Source: Achromobacter veterisilvae
Lineage (GTDB): Bacteria; Pseudomonadota; Gammaproteobacteria; Burkholderiales; Burkholderiaceae_B
NCBI RefSeq assembly: GCF_900496975.1
Contig: NZ_UFQC01000029.1
Span: forward strand, 17,914 to 81,913
Length of the DNA: 64,000 bases
Reading direction: 5' to 3'
Every line of letters starts with the position of its first letter. The first letter of the stretch is position 1. Under the pieces are notes generated by a model. It was not told the origin of the DNA, ran no database searches, and saw nothing but the letters and a program-made list of their open reading frames with translations. Below are positions 16,869 to 25,686 of the stretch, piece by piece. The translations under genes and the position numbers were made by a program.

Positions 16869-18961
16869 AGCCCTTCGCAGACTTGACCCGCTTCACCAAC
16901 CCGCGCAACGTGGCCGTGGTGGGGGCGTCCGCCCGCGAGGCTAGCCAGGGACGCCGCCTGTACGACAACCTGGTTCTGCACTCGGCCGTGCCGGGCGAGG
17001 TCTTCGCCGTCAACCCCGCCTACGAGGAAATCGGCGGGCGGCCCTGCTGGCCTTCGATCAGCGCGCTGCCCGAGGCCGACATCGACGTGGCCCTGATCAT
17101 GATCAACGCCTCGCTGGTGCTCGACGCCCTGAAGCAATGCGCGGCGCGCGGCATTCCGTTCGCCGTCGTCATGACTTCCGGCTTCTCCGAAGCAGGCGAG
17201 GAAGGCCAGCGCCTCGAACGCGAAATCGCCGAGCTGTGCCGCGCCACCGGCCTGCACGTCTACGGGCCGAACTGTCCCGGCTTCGTCAACGTGCGCGACC
17301 GGCTCGGCATGACGTTCTCGCCGGCCTTCAAAGACGATTTGAACGCGGGCGCCATCGGCCTGGCGACGCAGGGCGGCGGGCTGGGGCGCAATCTGCTGCA
17401 GGGCCTGTCCCATGGCCAGGGCGTGGGGCTGTGGTTCTCCGCCGGCAACGAGGTCGACCTGGAGATTCCCGATTTCATCGCGCACATGGCCAACGATCCG
17501 CAAATCCGCGTGATCGCCCTGCTGATGGAAGGCGTCAAGAACGGCCGCCGCCTGACCTCGGCGCTGGAACTGGCCCGCGCGCGGAACAAGCCGGTGGTCG
17601 TGCTGAAGATCGGCCATTCGGAAGCCGGCGTGCGCGCCGCCCAGTCGCATACCGCGTCGGTGGCCGGCTCGGCCGCCGTCAACAGCGCCGTGTTCCGCCA
17701 GTTCGGCGCGATCGAGGTGGACGATCTGGACCAACTGCTGGCGACGGCCCGCCTGCTGACCCGGATCACGCCCAAGAGCGGCAATGGGTTGTGCATCTAC
17801 ACCTTCTCGGGCGGAACCGCCGCGCTTGCAGCCGATATCGCGGGCGGAGCCGGCCTGCCGATGGCGGCGTTCGCCCCCGCCACCAAGGCGGCCCTGCGCA
17901 AGCTGCTTCCGGACTTCGCGAGCATCGACAATCCGGTCGACACCACCGCCGATATCCTGCGCAACCAACAGGCCTCGGTCGAATGCCTGCGGATCCTGTG
18001 CGCCGACCCGGGGGTCGGCACGGTCCTGTTCCCGATCCCGATGGACTACGGCGCCATCACCGACGGCATGGCCCAGGCCATCGCCACCGTGGCGGCCGAG
18101 ACCGACACGCTGATCGTCCCGGTCTGGATGAGCCGGCGCCTGGGCGGCGGCTTCCAACTGCTGGAAACGGAAGGCCTGCTGCCCTTCCTGGCGCTGTCGG
18201 ACGCGATCGCGGTCCTGGCCAAGGCCGTCCCCTGGAAAACGCCGGCGGTCCAGCCCGCGCCCTCCAGTCCTCCAGCGGCCGCAGCGGCCAGCGGAGGCCG
18301 CATGCTCAGCGAAGCGGCCGCCAAGTCCCTGCTGCGCGAAGCCGGCCTGCCGGTTCCGCAGGGCGTGGTGGTCGCAAACGCGGAAGAAGCGGCCGAGCAG
18401 GCCGCCCGCCTGGGCTTTCCCGTGGTAATGAAAGTGGTCAGCGCGCAGATCGCGCACAAGACCGAGGCCGGTGGCGTCAGGCTGAACATCGCCAGCGCCG
18501 GCGCGGCCCGCGAGGCCCACGCGGCGATCCTGGACTCGGTGGCGCGCCGCTGCCCCGAAGCGAAGGTCGACGGCATTCTGGTCGAGCGCATGCTGCCGCC
18601 CGGAGGCCGCGAGGTGCTGGTCGGCGTGCACCGGGACGCGGCGTTCGGCCTCGTGCTGACGTTCGGCCTGGGCGGTATCTTCGTCGAGACCATCCGCGAC
18701 GTGGCGCACCGCATGATTCCCTTGTCGCGGGACGATGCCCGCGCGCTCGTGCGGGAGATCGAATACGTCGAAATACTGGAAGGCGTGCGCGGGCAGGCGC
18801 CGGCCGATTTCGACGCCCTGGAAGACCTGATCGTGCGGGTCTCGGACTTCGCCTGGCAACATCGCGAAGTCCTGCACGAGATGGAACTCAACCCGGTATG
18901 GGTCGGCGCGGCGGGACAGGGCGCAATGCCGCTGGACGCGCTGATCGGCTACGCCGGCTAG
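16865..18961 (+). CDS. Acyl-CoA synthetase (NDP-forming), acetate--CoA ligase family
   Basis: A 698-residue single-chain ADP-forming acyl-CoA synthetase. Domain order: CoA-binding Rossmann domain (about 5-130), two succinyl-CoA-ligase-like flavodoxin folds (about 145-460), and an ATP-grasp domain (about 480-690). The phosphorylated His is expected at H262 in QSHTAS; the ATP-grasp part shows VVMKVVSAQIAHKTEAGGV-type sequence. It interconverts acyl-CoA plus ADP with acid plus ATP. Having it as well as an AMP-forming ligase suggests either a second substrate or recovery of ATP from a released short acid. Coupled to the preceding MaoC gene by a four-base overlap. Confidence 0.88.
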   Translation: MKPFADLTRFTNPRNVAVVGASAREASQGRRLYDNLVLHSAVPGEVFAVNPAYEEIGGRPCWPSISALPEADIDVALIMINASLVLDALKQCAARGIPFAVVMTSGFSEAGEEGQRLEREIAELCRATGLHVYGPNCPGFVNVRDRLGMTFSPAFKDDLNAGAIGLATQGGGLGRNLLQGLSHGQGVGLWFSAGNEVDLEIPDFIAHMANDPQIRVIALLMEGVKNGRRLTSALELARARNKPVVVLKIGHSEAGVRAAQSHTASVAGSAAVNSAVFRQFGAIEVDDLDQLLATARLLTRITPKSGNGLCIYTFSGGTAALAADIAGGAGLPMAAFAPATKAALRKLLPDFASIDNPVDTTADILRNQQASVECLRILCADPGVGTVLFPIPMDYGAITDGMAQAIATVAAETDTLIVPVWMSRRLGGGFQLLETEGLLPFLALSDAIAVLAKAVPWKTPAVQPAPSSPPAAAAASGGRMLSEAAAKSLLREAGLPVPQGVVVANAEEAAEQAARLGFPVVMKVVSAQIAHKTEAGGVRLNIASAGAAREAHAAILDSVARRCPEAKVDGILVERMLPPGGREVLVGVHRDAAFGLVLTFGLGGIFVETIRDVAHRMIPLSRDDARALVREIEYVEILEGVRGQAPADFDALEDLIVRVSDFAWQHREVLHEMELNPVWVGAAGQGAMPLDALIGYAG

Positions 18962-19013
18962 GGCCCGTCAACTCTCGAAGCAGCCTCGCACAGGCCCCAA
19001 CCCAGGATACGCC

Positions 19014-20168
19014 ATGGATTTCTCACTGGACTCTACCCAGACCGAACTGCGCGACTCGCTGCGCCGCTACCTGGCGGCGGAAGTGGCGCCCATCGTCAAC
19101 CGCTACGAAGCCGAAGCCCGCATGGTGCCGCAGGAAATGGTCGAGGCCATGCGCGATTTCGGCCTGCTGGGCGGCATGCTGCAGGAAAAGGACGGCGGCT
19201 ATGGCCTGCCCATGATGACGTACGGCATGCTGATCGCCGAACTGGCGCGCGTGTGGCCTTCGCTGCGCAGCATCGTCAGCACCAGCAACCTGGCGGCGTC
19301 GGTGCTCAGCGACGGCGGCTCGCCCTACCTGAAGGAAAAATACCTGCCGCGCGTGCTGTCCGGCGAGGCGATCGCCAGCTTCGCGCTGAGCGAGCCCAAC
19401 ATCGGCTCCGACGCGGCGAATATCGAAACCCGCGCGGTCGAAACGGAAACGGGCTGGCGGGTCAACGGCCGCAAGCTTTACATCAGCCTGGGAACCGTGT
19501 GCGAACTGGGCGTGGTATTCGTGCAAACCCAGCGCAAGAGCGGCGAGCGCGGCGTGTCCTGCCTGCTGTTCGAACGCGCCATGGCCGGCTTCTCGTCCAG
19601 CCCCATCTCCAAGATGGGCATGCTGAGCTGCCCGCTGGGCGAGCTGCTGTTCGAGGACGTCGAGATCCCGGCGGCCAACCTGATCGGAACCGAAGGAAAG
19701 GGCTTCGCGCTGGCCAAGAAATACCTCAACATCGGCCGCTGCGTGGTCGCCTTCTCCGCCCTGGGCATCGCCGAGGCGGCCTATGAGGCGGCGGTAAAAT
19801 ACGCGGGCGATCGAGTTCAGTTCGGCCGGCCGATAGGCGGATTCCAGCTCGTGCAGCAGTTGGTCGCCGACATGATGACGCTGGTCGAGACCTCTCGCCT
19901 GCTGTGCTGGCGCGCCGCCGATGCGCTGGATCGTGGCGCCCCCGACAGCCAGATGCTATGTTCGATGGCCAAGCGCCACGCCACCGACGCCGTGCTGCGC
20001 GTGGCGGAGATGTCGATGCAGGTGCACGGCGGCGCCGGCTATACCAGCCTGTTCCCCGTCGAACGCCATTACCGCGATGCCCGCCACCTGAGCATCGCCG
20101 AAGGCACCAACCAGATTCAGGCCCTGCTCATGGCGCAAAGCGTCTTAGGCATATCCGCGTTGAAATGA
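19014..20168 (+). CDS. Acyl-CoA dehydrogenase (medium/short-chain or glutaryl type)
   Basis: A 384-residue flavoenzyme. The active-site loop reads IAEGTNQIQ, so the catalytic Glu is in the medium-chain position, unlike the other dehydrogenase of the cluster. FALSEPNIGSDAA gives the flavin/substrate motif at about 121-133, and HGGAGYTS lies near the C-terminus. It should introduce the 2,3-double bond in an acyl-CoA. Two dehydrogenases with different active-site layouts in one regulon fits a pathway with two distinct acyl-CoA substrates, for example before and after a chain-shortening step. It lies 52 bases after the ligase. Confidence 0.9.
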   Translation: MDFSLDSTQTELRDSLRRYLAAEVAPIVNRYEAEARMVPQEMVEAMRDFGLLGGMLQEKDGGYGLPMMTYGMLIAELARVWPSLRSIVSTSNLAASVLSDGGSPYLKEKYLPRVLSGEAIASFALSEPNIGSDAANIETRAVETETGWRVNGRKLYISLGTVCELGVVFVQTQRKSGERGVSCLLFERAMAGFSSSPISKMGMLSCPLGELLFEDVEIPAANLIGTEGKGFALAKKYLNIGRCVVAFSALGIAEAAYEAAVKYAGDRVQFGRPIGGFQLVQQLVADMMTLVETSRLLCWRAADALDRGAPDSQMLCSMAKRHATDAVLRVAEMSMQVHGGAGYTSLFPVERHYRDARHLSIAEGTNQIQALLMAQSVLGISALK

Positions 20169-20219
20169 CCGGCCACGCGAAGATCCGGGCCGGTTCATCA
20201 CTTCTCACTCCGACACTCT

Positions 20220-20957
20220 ATGCCGCAAATCCTCCCCACCGCCCAGCGCGTACTGCAAGTCTTCGAAGTCTACGCGCGGGAGCGCCGCCCCCTGACGAAT
20301 TCCGAAATGGCGCGCTTCCTGGACCTGGCCGACAGCAGTTGCTCCGACCTGCTGTACACGCTGCGCCAGGCCGGATACCTGCTGCGCACGCCGAAGTCGC
20401 GCTATTTTCATCCGACCGGCAGGCTGCTCGACGTGGCGCAGGGTATTTCGGCGGCCGATCCGCTGCAGGCCTTCGCCTCGGAGGCACTCGAAATCCTGAC
20501 CCGCCAATCGGGAGAATCCTCGATGTGCGGGCTGCTGGACGGGAACAAGGTCAAGATCTACGCCAGCCAGGAAAGCCCGCGCGCGCTGCGCTATGTCGTG
20601 CAGCCCGGCACCACCTTCGACCTGCAGGTCGCGGCGCTGGGCAAGGCGCTGCTGGGCGAGATGGACGCGGCTGAACGCGACGCGGTGATCGACACGCTTC
20701 CGTTCGGGCACGTCACGGCAAGCAGCATCACCGACCCCGCCGCCCTGCGCGCGCAGATCGAGTCCCAACTGGAAAAGAAATACTTCCACAGCCGCGACGA
20801 AGGCAATGAAGGCGTATCGGCCATCGGTATCGCGGGCCGCGTGGGGGCCCAGTTGACGGCCTTGTCCATCGTCGGCCCGACCCACCGCATGGACGCCAAC
20901 ATGGAGAAGTACATCCAGATCATCCTGGACGCGCGGACCGAATTCTTCGATTCCTGA
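20220..20957 (+). CDS. IclR-family transcriptional regulator
   Basis: A 245-residue regulator with an N-terminal winged helix-turn-helix (about 5-70, with [14 protein letters not shown] and a recognition segment around [15 protein letters not shown]) and a C-terminal IclR effector domain (about 85-245). IclR proteins bind palindromes near divergent promoters and respond to small aromatic or carboxylic effectors. It lies inside the plus arm, 51 bases after the dehydrogenase, so it is the natural candidate to control both arms from the palindromes at 15392-15512. Whether it activates or represses is not visible. Confidence 0.9.
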   Translation: MPQILPTAQRVLQVFEVYARERRPLTNSEMARFLDLADSSCSDLLYTLRQAGYLLRTPKSRYFHPTGRLLDVAQGISAADPLQAFASEALEILTRQSGESSMCGLLDGNKVKIYASQESPRALRYVVQPGTTFDLQVAALGKALLGEMDAAERDAVIDTLPFGHVTASSITDPAALRAQIESQLEKKYFHSRDEGNEGVSAIGIAGRVGAQLTALSIVGPTHRMDANMEKYIQIILDARTEFFDS

Positions 20958-20986
20958 GCAACCCGGCACACGGAGCGGCGACAGAC

Positions 20987-22117
20987 ATGGCAGGCCCTTT
21001 GAACGGATTTACCGTGGTGGAAATGGCCGGGATAGGCCCCAGCCCATTCTGCGCCATGATGCTGGCGGACATGGGCGCGGACGTGATCCGCATTGACCGC
21101 CTCACGCCCGGTTTCCTTGGCGGCGGAGCCACCATCATCGATCGCGGCCGCCGCACGATCGCGCTGGACATCAAGAAGCCCGGCGCAGCCGACGTCGTGC
21201 TGCGGTTGCTGGACAAGGCCGATGCGCTGCTGGAGGGATTCCGGCCGGGCGTGATGGAAAGGCTGGGCCTGGGGCCCGAGGCCTGCCTGGCGCGCAATCC
21301 GCGCCTGGTGTACGGGCGCATGACCGGCTGGGGCCAGGATGGCCCGCTGGCCCAGGCGGCCGGCCACGACCTGAACTACATCGCCCTCACCGGCGCGCTG
21401 CATGCGATGGGGCAGGCCGGCCATCCGCCCGCGCCGCCCCTGCACCTGGTCGGCGACATGGGCGGCGGCGCCATGATGCTGGCCTTCGGCGTGCTTTGCG
21501 GCCTGCTCGAAGCCGGCCGCACCGGCAAGGGACAGGTGGTGGACGCGGCGATCTGCGACGGCGCCTCGCTCCTGGCCAGCGCCTACCACGGCAAGCTGCG
21601 CAGCGGCGACTGGATCAACCGGCGCCAGTCCAACATGCTGGACGGCGGCGCCCATTTCTATGGCTGCTACACCTGCGCCGACGGCAGGTACGTCTCGATC
21701 GGCGCGATCGAGCCGCAGTTCTACCGCCAGTTGCTGGAACTGTGCGGTATCGAAGACCCTGACTTCGAGCGGCAATGGGACCGCGCGCAGTGGCCCCTGC
21801 TGCGCGGCAAGCTCGAGCGGCTCATCGCCAGCCGCACCCGGGACCAATGGTGCGCGCTGCTGGAGGGCACGGATGCCTGCTTCGCGCCCGTGCTCGACTT
21901 CGAGGAAGCGCCGCGGCATCCGCACAACCAGGCCCGCGGCGGCTTCATCGAAACCGGCGGCGTCGTCCATCCGGCGCCCGCGCCGCGGTTTTCGCGCACG
22001 CCGGGACAGGCCCGCCCGGTTCCCGCGCCCGGCGAGCACACGGAAACGCTGCTGGCCGAACTGGGGTTCGCGGACGCCGACATCCGGGCCTTGCGCGAAC
22101 GCGGCGCCATCGCCTGA
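20987..22117 (+). CDS. CaiB/BaiF-superfamily protein, alpha-methylacyl-CoA racemase-like
   Basis: A 376-residue family III CoA-transferase-fold protein. It carries [11 protein letters not shown] with H127 and LVGDMGGG with D157. These match the His-Asp acid-base pair of alpha-methylacyl-CoA racemase (H126/D156 in the mycobacterial enzyme) in both sequence and spacing. The likely reaction is therefore epimerisation of a 2-methylacyl-CoA rather than CoA transfer, although D157 is also the family's transferase nucleophile. A racemase would prepare (2R)-methyl substrates for the stereospecific dehydrogenases of the cluster. It starts 29 bases after the IclR gene. Confidence 0.82.
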   Translation: MAGPLNGFTVVEMAGIGPSPFCAMMLADMGADVIRIDRLTPGFLGGGATIIDRGRRTIALDIKKPGAADVVLRLLDKADALLEGFRPGVMERLGLGPEACLARNPRLVYGRMTGWGQDGPLAQAAGHDLNYIALTGALHAMGQAGHPPAPPLHLVGDMGGGAMMLAFGVLCGLLEAGRTGKGQVVDAAICDGASLLASAYHGKLRSGDWINRRQSNMLDGGAHFYGCYTCADGRYVSIGAIEPQFYRQLLELCGIEDPDFERQWDRAQWPLLRGKLERLIASRTRDQWCALLEGTDACFAPVLDFEEAPRHPHNQARGGFIETGGVVHPAPAPRFSRTPGQARPVPAPGEHTETLLAELGFADADIRALRERGAIA

Positions 22118-22181
22118 GGCCATGGCGCCAGCTTCAGCCCGGCCTCGGGTCCCGCGGCCGGGTCATCATGGGAACGAAGAC

Positions 22182-23009
22182 ATGGAGACGAATCCGATGC
22201 AATCCAGCCCAAGCGAGTTCAAGACCCTGCTCTATTCCGTGGAAGGCGGCGTCGCCACCCTCACCCTGAACCGGCCTGCCCGGAAAAACGCGCTCGACAT
22301 GGAAATGCGCGAAGAGCTGGCCCAGGCCGTCGGCGCAATCCGGCGCGACCGCGGCGTGAAAGTCCTGATCCTGGGCGGCGCCGGCGGCGCGTTCTGCGCG
22401 GGCGGCGACATCGCCACAATGGATTCCGGCGCCTCGGCCGAAGCGGCGCGGGAGCGCATGGCCGCCCTCCTCCTGACGATAGAGGAACTGATCACGCTGG
22501 ATCGGCCGGTGATCGCCAAGGTCGACGGTCCGGCCTATGGCGCCGGGTTGGGCCTGGCCTTGACCGCCGACCTGATCCTGGCGTCGCCGCGGGCGCGGTT
22601 CTGCCTGTCGTTCCTGCGGCTGGGCGCCATTCCCGACTGCGCCACCCTCTACACCCTGCCGCGCATCGTGGGCGTGCAGCGGGCCAAGGAGCTCGCCTTT
22701 TCCACGCGGGAATTCCAGGCCCGGGAGGCAAAGGATATGGGCATCGTGTTCGAGATCCAGGCGCAGGACCGGATCGACGAGCGCGCGCGACAACTCGCGC
22801 TGTCCATGGCCGAGCTTCCGGCCGTCGCGCTATCGCTGACCAAGCGCGGCCTGAACGCATCGCTCAATAGCGACCTGAACACAATGCTGGATCTGGAAGC
22901 CGCCGGCCAGGGCGTGGCGCGCTCCACCGACTACCATCGCATCGCGGCTCGCCGCTATCTGGACAAGGCGCCGCAGCAATTCCAATGGCCGGCGGCGCAA
23001 GACGCGTAG
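22182..23009 (+). CDS. Crotonase-superfamily protein lacking both hydratase glutamates
   Basis: A 275-residue enoyl-CoA hydratase/isomerase-fold protein. Oxyanion-hole segments are present (FCAGGDIA near 71-78 and GPAYGAGLG at 116-124). The two catalytic Glu of classical crotonase fall on G124 and F144. An Asp occurs at D152 (IPDCAT), the place used by isomerases and dehalogenases of this superfamily such as PaaG. It is therefore more likely a double-bond isomerase or another acyl-CoA lyase than a hydratase. Starts are possible at ATG 22182 or 22197; both are in frame. Last gene of the plus arm. Confidence 0.82.
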   Translation: METNPMQSSPSEFKTLLYSVEGGVATLTLNRPARKNALDMEMREELAQAVGAIRRDRGVKVLILGGAGGAFCAGGDIATMDSGASAEAARERMAALLLTIEELITLDRPVIAKVDGPAYGAGLGLALTADLILASPRARFCLSFLRLGAIPDCATLYTLPRIVGVQRAKELAFSTREFQAREAKDMGIVFEIQAQDRIDERARQLALSMAELPAVALSLTKRGLNASLNSDLNTMLDLEAAGQGVARSTDYHRIAARRYLDKAPQQFQWPAAQDA

Positions 23010-23037
23010 GCGCGCGCCGCCGCCGCGACGCGGTTTG

Positions 23038-23457
23038 CTACCCGGCGCGGTTGCCGAACAGGCCCGACAACGAAGCCAGCAGGTCAGCCGGATTGAACTG
23101 CGGGTTGGCCGGGACCGCGCCGTCGGGCGTGACCTTGTCCACCAACTGCGGCAGCAGCGAGGACAGCGAGCCGAGCACGGAATCCGTGTCCTGGCCGGTC
23201 TTGGCGGCCAGCTCGCTCACGACGCCCGGGTCCAGCACGGAACCGAGCTGGTCGGCGCTGACGGGCAGGTTCTGGCCCGTGCCCACCCACGACGCCACGA
23301 TCTCGCTCAAGCCGCCCTTCTGGAAGCTGGCGATCAGGCCGGAAAGGCCGCCCGGATATTTGTTCAATTGCTCGATCAGCGCGGGCAACAGCGACGCCGA
23401 ACCCCCTTGCTGACCGCCGCCGGCCATCGAGGCCAAGGTATCCAATAGGCTCATCAT
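23038..23457 (-). CDS. YidB-family (DUF937) protein
   Basis: A 139-residue acidic, Gly- and Leu-rich cytoplasmic protein of the YidB/DUF937 type. It shows the conserved pattern LLPALIEQLN, GGLSGLIASFQKGGL and a VSWV-like centre, followed by DQLGSVLDPGVVSELAAKTG. The family has no established function in bacteria; the helical repeats suggest a scaffold or DNA/protein-binding role. It converges on the crotonase gene, with only 28 bases between the two stops, and has no obvious operon partner. Confidence 0.8.
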   Translation of the reverse strand: MMSLLDTLASMAGGGQQGGSASLLPALIEQLNKYPGGLSGLIASFQKGGLSEIVASWVGTGQNLPVSADQLGSVLDPGVVSELAAKTGQDTDSVLGSLSSLLPQLVDKVTPDGAVPANPQFNPADLLASLSGLFGNRAG

Positions 23458-23566
23458 CGTGCTCCTGAAAAGTCGGAAAACCAGTATAGGCCCATGTCCG
23501 GAGCCGCGCGCGCCCTCCGGCGGCCCCGGCGGCGGCGCTTTGCAAAGATTGTCTTTCGCTACCGGT

Positions 23567-24775
23567 TCAGTCCGCCCTGCCCGCCTGCAGCGCCCGCAGC
23601 GATTTCAGGCCGGCGCGGCCGTCCGGCGGCAGGCCCAGTTCGCGCTGCGCCGCCTGCAGGGCGGTCCGGGTGCGGGCGCCGATCATGCCATCGGGTTCGC
23701 CCACGTCATAGCCCCGGGCAATCAGCAGGCGCTGTAGTTCGCGCCGCTGCGCCCGCGACAGGCCCGGGTCGTCCGTCGGCCAGGCCTGGACCAGCGGCCC
23801 GGCGCCCCTCAGCCGGTCCGACAGGTGGGCAATGGCCAGGGCATAGATTTCCGCCGCGTTGTAGGAATACAGGGCGTCGAAATTGCGCGTGACCAGGAAG
23901 GCGGGGCCGCCCCTGCCCGCGGGCAGCAGCAGGCCGGCGGGCGTGTCGCCCGCCGGCAGGGGCCGGCCGTCGGCGCGCGCCACTCCCTGCCTGGCCCAGG
24001 ACGACATCGGGCGCTTGTTCTTGCGGCCGGCCCCGGACGTGTCCAGGCCGGCGGGCAGCCGGACTTCGTAGCCCCAGTCCAGCGCGCCGTTCCATCCCGC
24101 GCGCTTGAGGAAGTTGGCGGTCGACGCGAGCGCGTCCGGCACGCTGTCGACCAGGTCGCGGCGGCCGTCGCCGTCGAAATCCACCGCCAGCCGCAGATAG
24201 GTCGACGGCATGAACTGGGTCTGGCCGAACGCGCCGGCCCAGGATCCCGTCAGGCGTTCGGGCGCCAGGTGTTCGTCCTGGATGATCTTCAGGGTGGCGT
24301 AGAACTCGCCCCGGAAATAGGCCTGGCGGCGGCCGAAGCAGGACAGGGTCGACAGCGAGGTCAGCAGCGGCCTGCCGCCCAGCGTGCGGCCATAGTTGCT
24401 TTCCACGCCCCAGACGGCCGCGACCGTGGCCGGATCCACGCCGTAGCGCGACGCGGCCCGGTCCAGTTCGGCCTGCCAGCGCGCCATGCCGGCCTGGCCG
24501 TCGGCCACCCGTTCGTCGTCGACCAGGCCGGCCATGTAGTCCCAGATGGGCGTCTTGAATTCCGGTTGCGCGTCCAGCAGGCCGATCACCGCCATGTCCG
24601 GCGCCAGGCCCGCGGTATGGGTGTCGAACGTGGCGCCCGATACGCCCGCCTTCAGCCCCGGCCCGCGCAATTGCGCCAGGCAGGCGGCGAACGGCTCGGC
24701 AGCCTGGGCCGCCGGCGCCAGCAAGGCCAGGGCGGCGCCGGCCAGCAGCGCGTCGATGCGAAGTCGTATGGCCAT
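23567..24775 (-). CDS. Lytic murein transglycosylase, MltB type with peptidoglycan-binding domain
   Basis: A 402-residue periplasmic enzyme. A signal peptide ends near AQAAEP; there is no lipobox Cys, so it is a soluble Slt/MltB form. The lysozyme-like domain has VWGVESNYG with catalytic E125, then GAFGQTQFMPSTYLR. A C-terminal peptidoglycan-binding domain (about 340-395) contains LLIARGYDVGEPDGMIGART. It cleaves the MurNAc-GlcNAc bond with 1,6-anhydro formation. It begins four bases after the DUF455 stop codon, so the two are co-transcribed, though their functions look unrelated. Confidence 0.9.
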   Translation of the reverse strand: MAIRLRIDALLAGAALALLAPAAQAAEPFAACLAQLRGPGLKAGVSGATFDTHTAGLAPDMAVIGLLDAQPEFKTPIWDYMAGLVDDERVADGQAGMARWQAELDRAASRYGVDPATVAAVWGVESNYGRTLGGRPLLTSLSTLSCFGRRQAYFRGEFYATLKIIQDEHLAPERLTGSWAGAFGQTQFMPSTYLRLAVDFDGDGRRDLVDSVPDALASTANFLKRAGWNGALDWGYEVRLPAGLDTSGAGRKNKRPMSSWARQGVARADGRPLPAGDTPAGLLLPAGRGGPAFLVTRNFDALYSYNAAEIYALAIAHLSDRLRGAGPLVQAWPTDDPGLSRAQRRELQRLLIARGYDVGEPDGMIGARTRTALQAAQRELGLPPDGRAGLKSLRALQAGRAD

Positions 24776-24779
24776 GTCC

Positions 24780-25601
24780 TCACCCCTCCTGCAACGCGGC
24801 GAGTTCGGCGTCGTCGAAGCCGGCGGCGCGGCGCGCCTCCAGGTTGAACGGGCCGCGCAGGCGGGGCGCGCCGTGGCGCCGCGCCAGTTCCGCATAGCAG
24901 GCGACGGGGTCCTTGCCCGCCTGCCCGCACAGGCGCTTGTACCAGAAGTTGCCGATGGCGACGTGGCCGATCTCGTCGGCCAGGATGATGTCGACGATGG
25001 CGGCGCTTTCCTTGTCCGCGGCGCCCGCCAGCTTGTTCCGGATCATGGGCGAGGCATCCAGGCCGCGCGCCTCCAGCGTGCGGGGCACCAGCGCCAGGCG
25101 CGCCAGCAGGTCGTCCTGCGTCCGCTCGGCCATTTCCCACAGGCCGTTGTGGGCGGGAAAGTCGCCATAGGCGTGGCCCAGGGCCTCCAGCCGCCGCCGC
25201 AGCAGGTCGAAGTGGTGCGCTTCCTCGCGCGCGACGCGCAGCCAGTCGCGGTAGAAGGCTTCGGGCATGCCCGCGAAGCGCCACATGATGTCCAGCGCCA
25301 GGTTCACCGCGTTGAATTCGATATGGGCCAGCGCGTGCAGCAGCGCCGCGCGCCCTTCCTGCGTGGCCATGGACCGCTGCGGGACCTGGGAAGGCGCCAC
25401 CAGTTCCGGCAGCGGCGGACGGCCCGGCAGCCCGGGGGGCGGCGTGAAGGTCCGCCCGCAATCCAGCGCGGCGGCGTCGGTGATGGCCCGCACCCCGGCC
25501 AGCTTGTCCCGCCACGCCGTGGCGGCCAACGCCGCCAGCGCCAGTCCGCGCAGGCAATCCCGCCCATCCCCGCCCGCAGGCGGGACCGTCTTGATATCCA
25601 T
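24780..25601 (-). CDS. DUF455 ferritin-like protein
   Basis: A 273-residue helical protein with a di-iron carboxylate pattern: HIEFNAVNLALD, EEAHHFDLL and DEIGHVAIG supply Glu and His ligands in the right order for a ferritin-like four-helix bundle. This is the DUF455 family, related in fold to MiaE-type hydroxylases, with no proven substrate. It probably carries out an oxygen-dependent reaction. It lies divergent from the FemAB-like gene, with 85 bases between starts, and directly upstream of the transglycosylase. Confidence 0.85.
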   Translation of the reverse strand: MDIKTVPPAGGDGRDCLRGLALAALAATAWRDKLAGVRAITDAAALDCGRTFTPPPGLPGRPPLPELVAPSQVPQRSMATQEGRAALLHALAHIEFNAVNLALDIMWRFAGMPEAFYRDWLRVAREEAHHFDLLRRRLEALGHAYGDFPAHNGLWEMAERTQDDLLARLALVPRTLEARGLDASPMIRNKLAGAADKESAAIVDIILADEIGHVAIGNFWYKRLCGQAGKDPVACYAELARRHGAPRLRGPFNLEARRAAGFDDAELAALQEG

Positions 25602-25686
25602 ACTCGATCCCGTGCCGGGGCGCGCCCCGAGGAAAAACCGCGGCGGTTTCAGCGCCGCGCAATCACGGAGACTTTATCATTCGCGG

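Noticed and set aside
16649..18877. A long open frame antisense to the ADP-forming acyl-CoA synthetase
   Set aside because: No recognisable motif and biased composition; it overlaps three well-supported plus-strand features.
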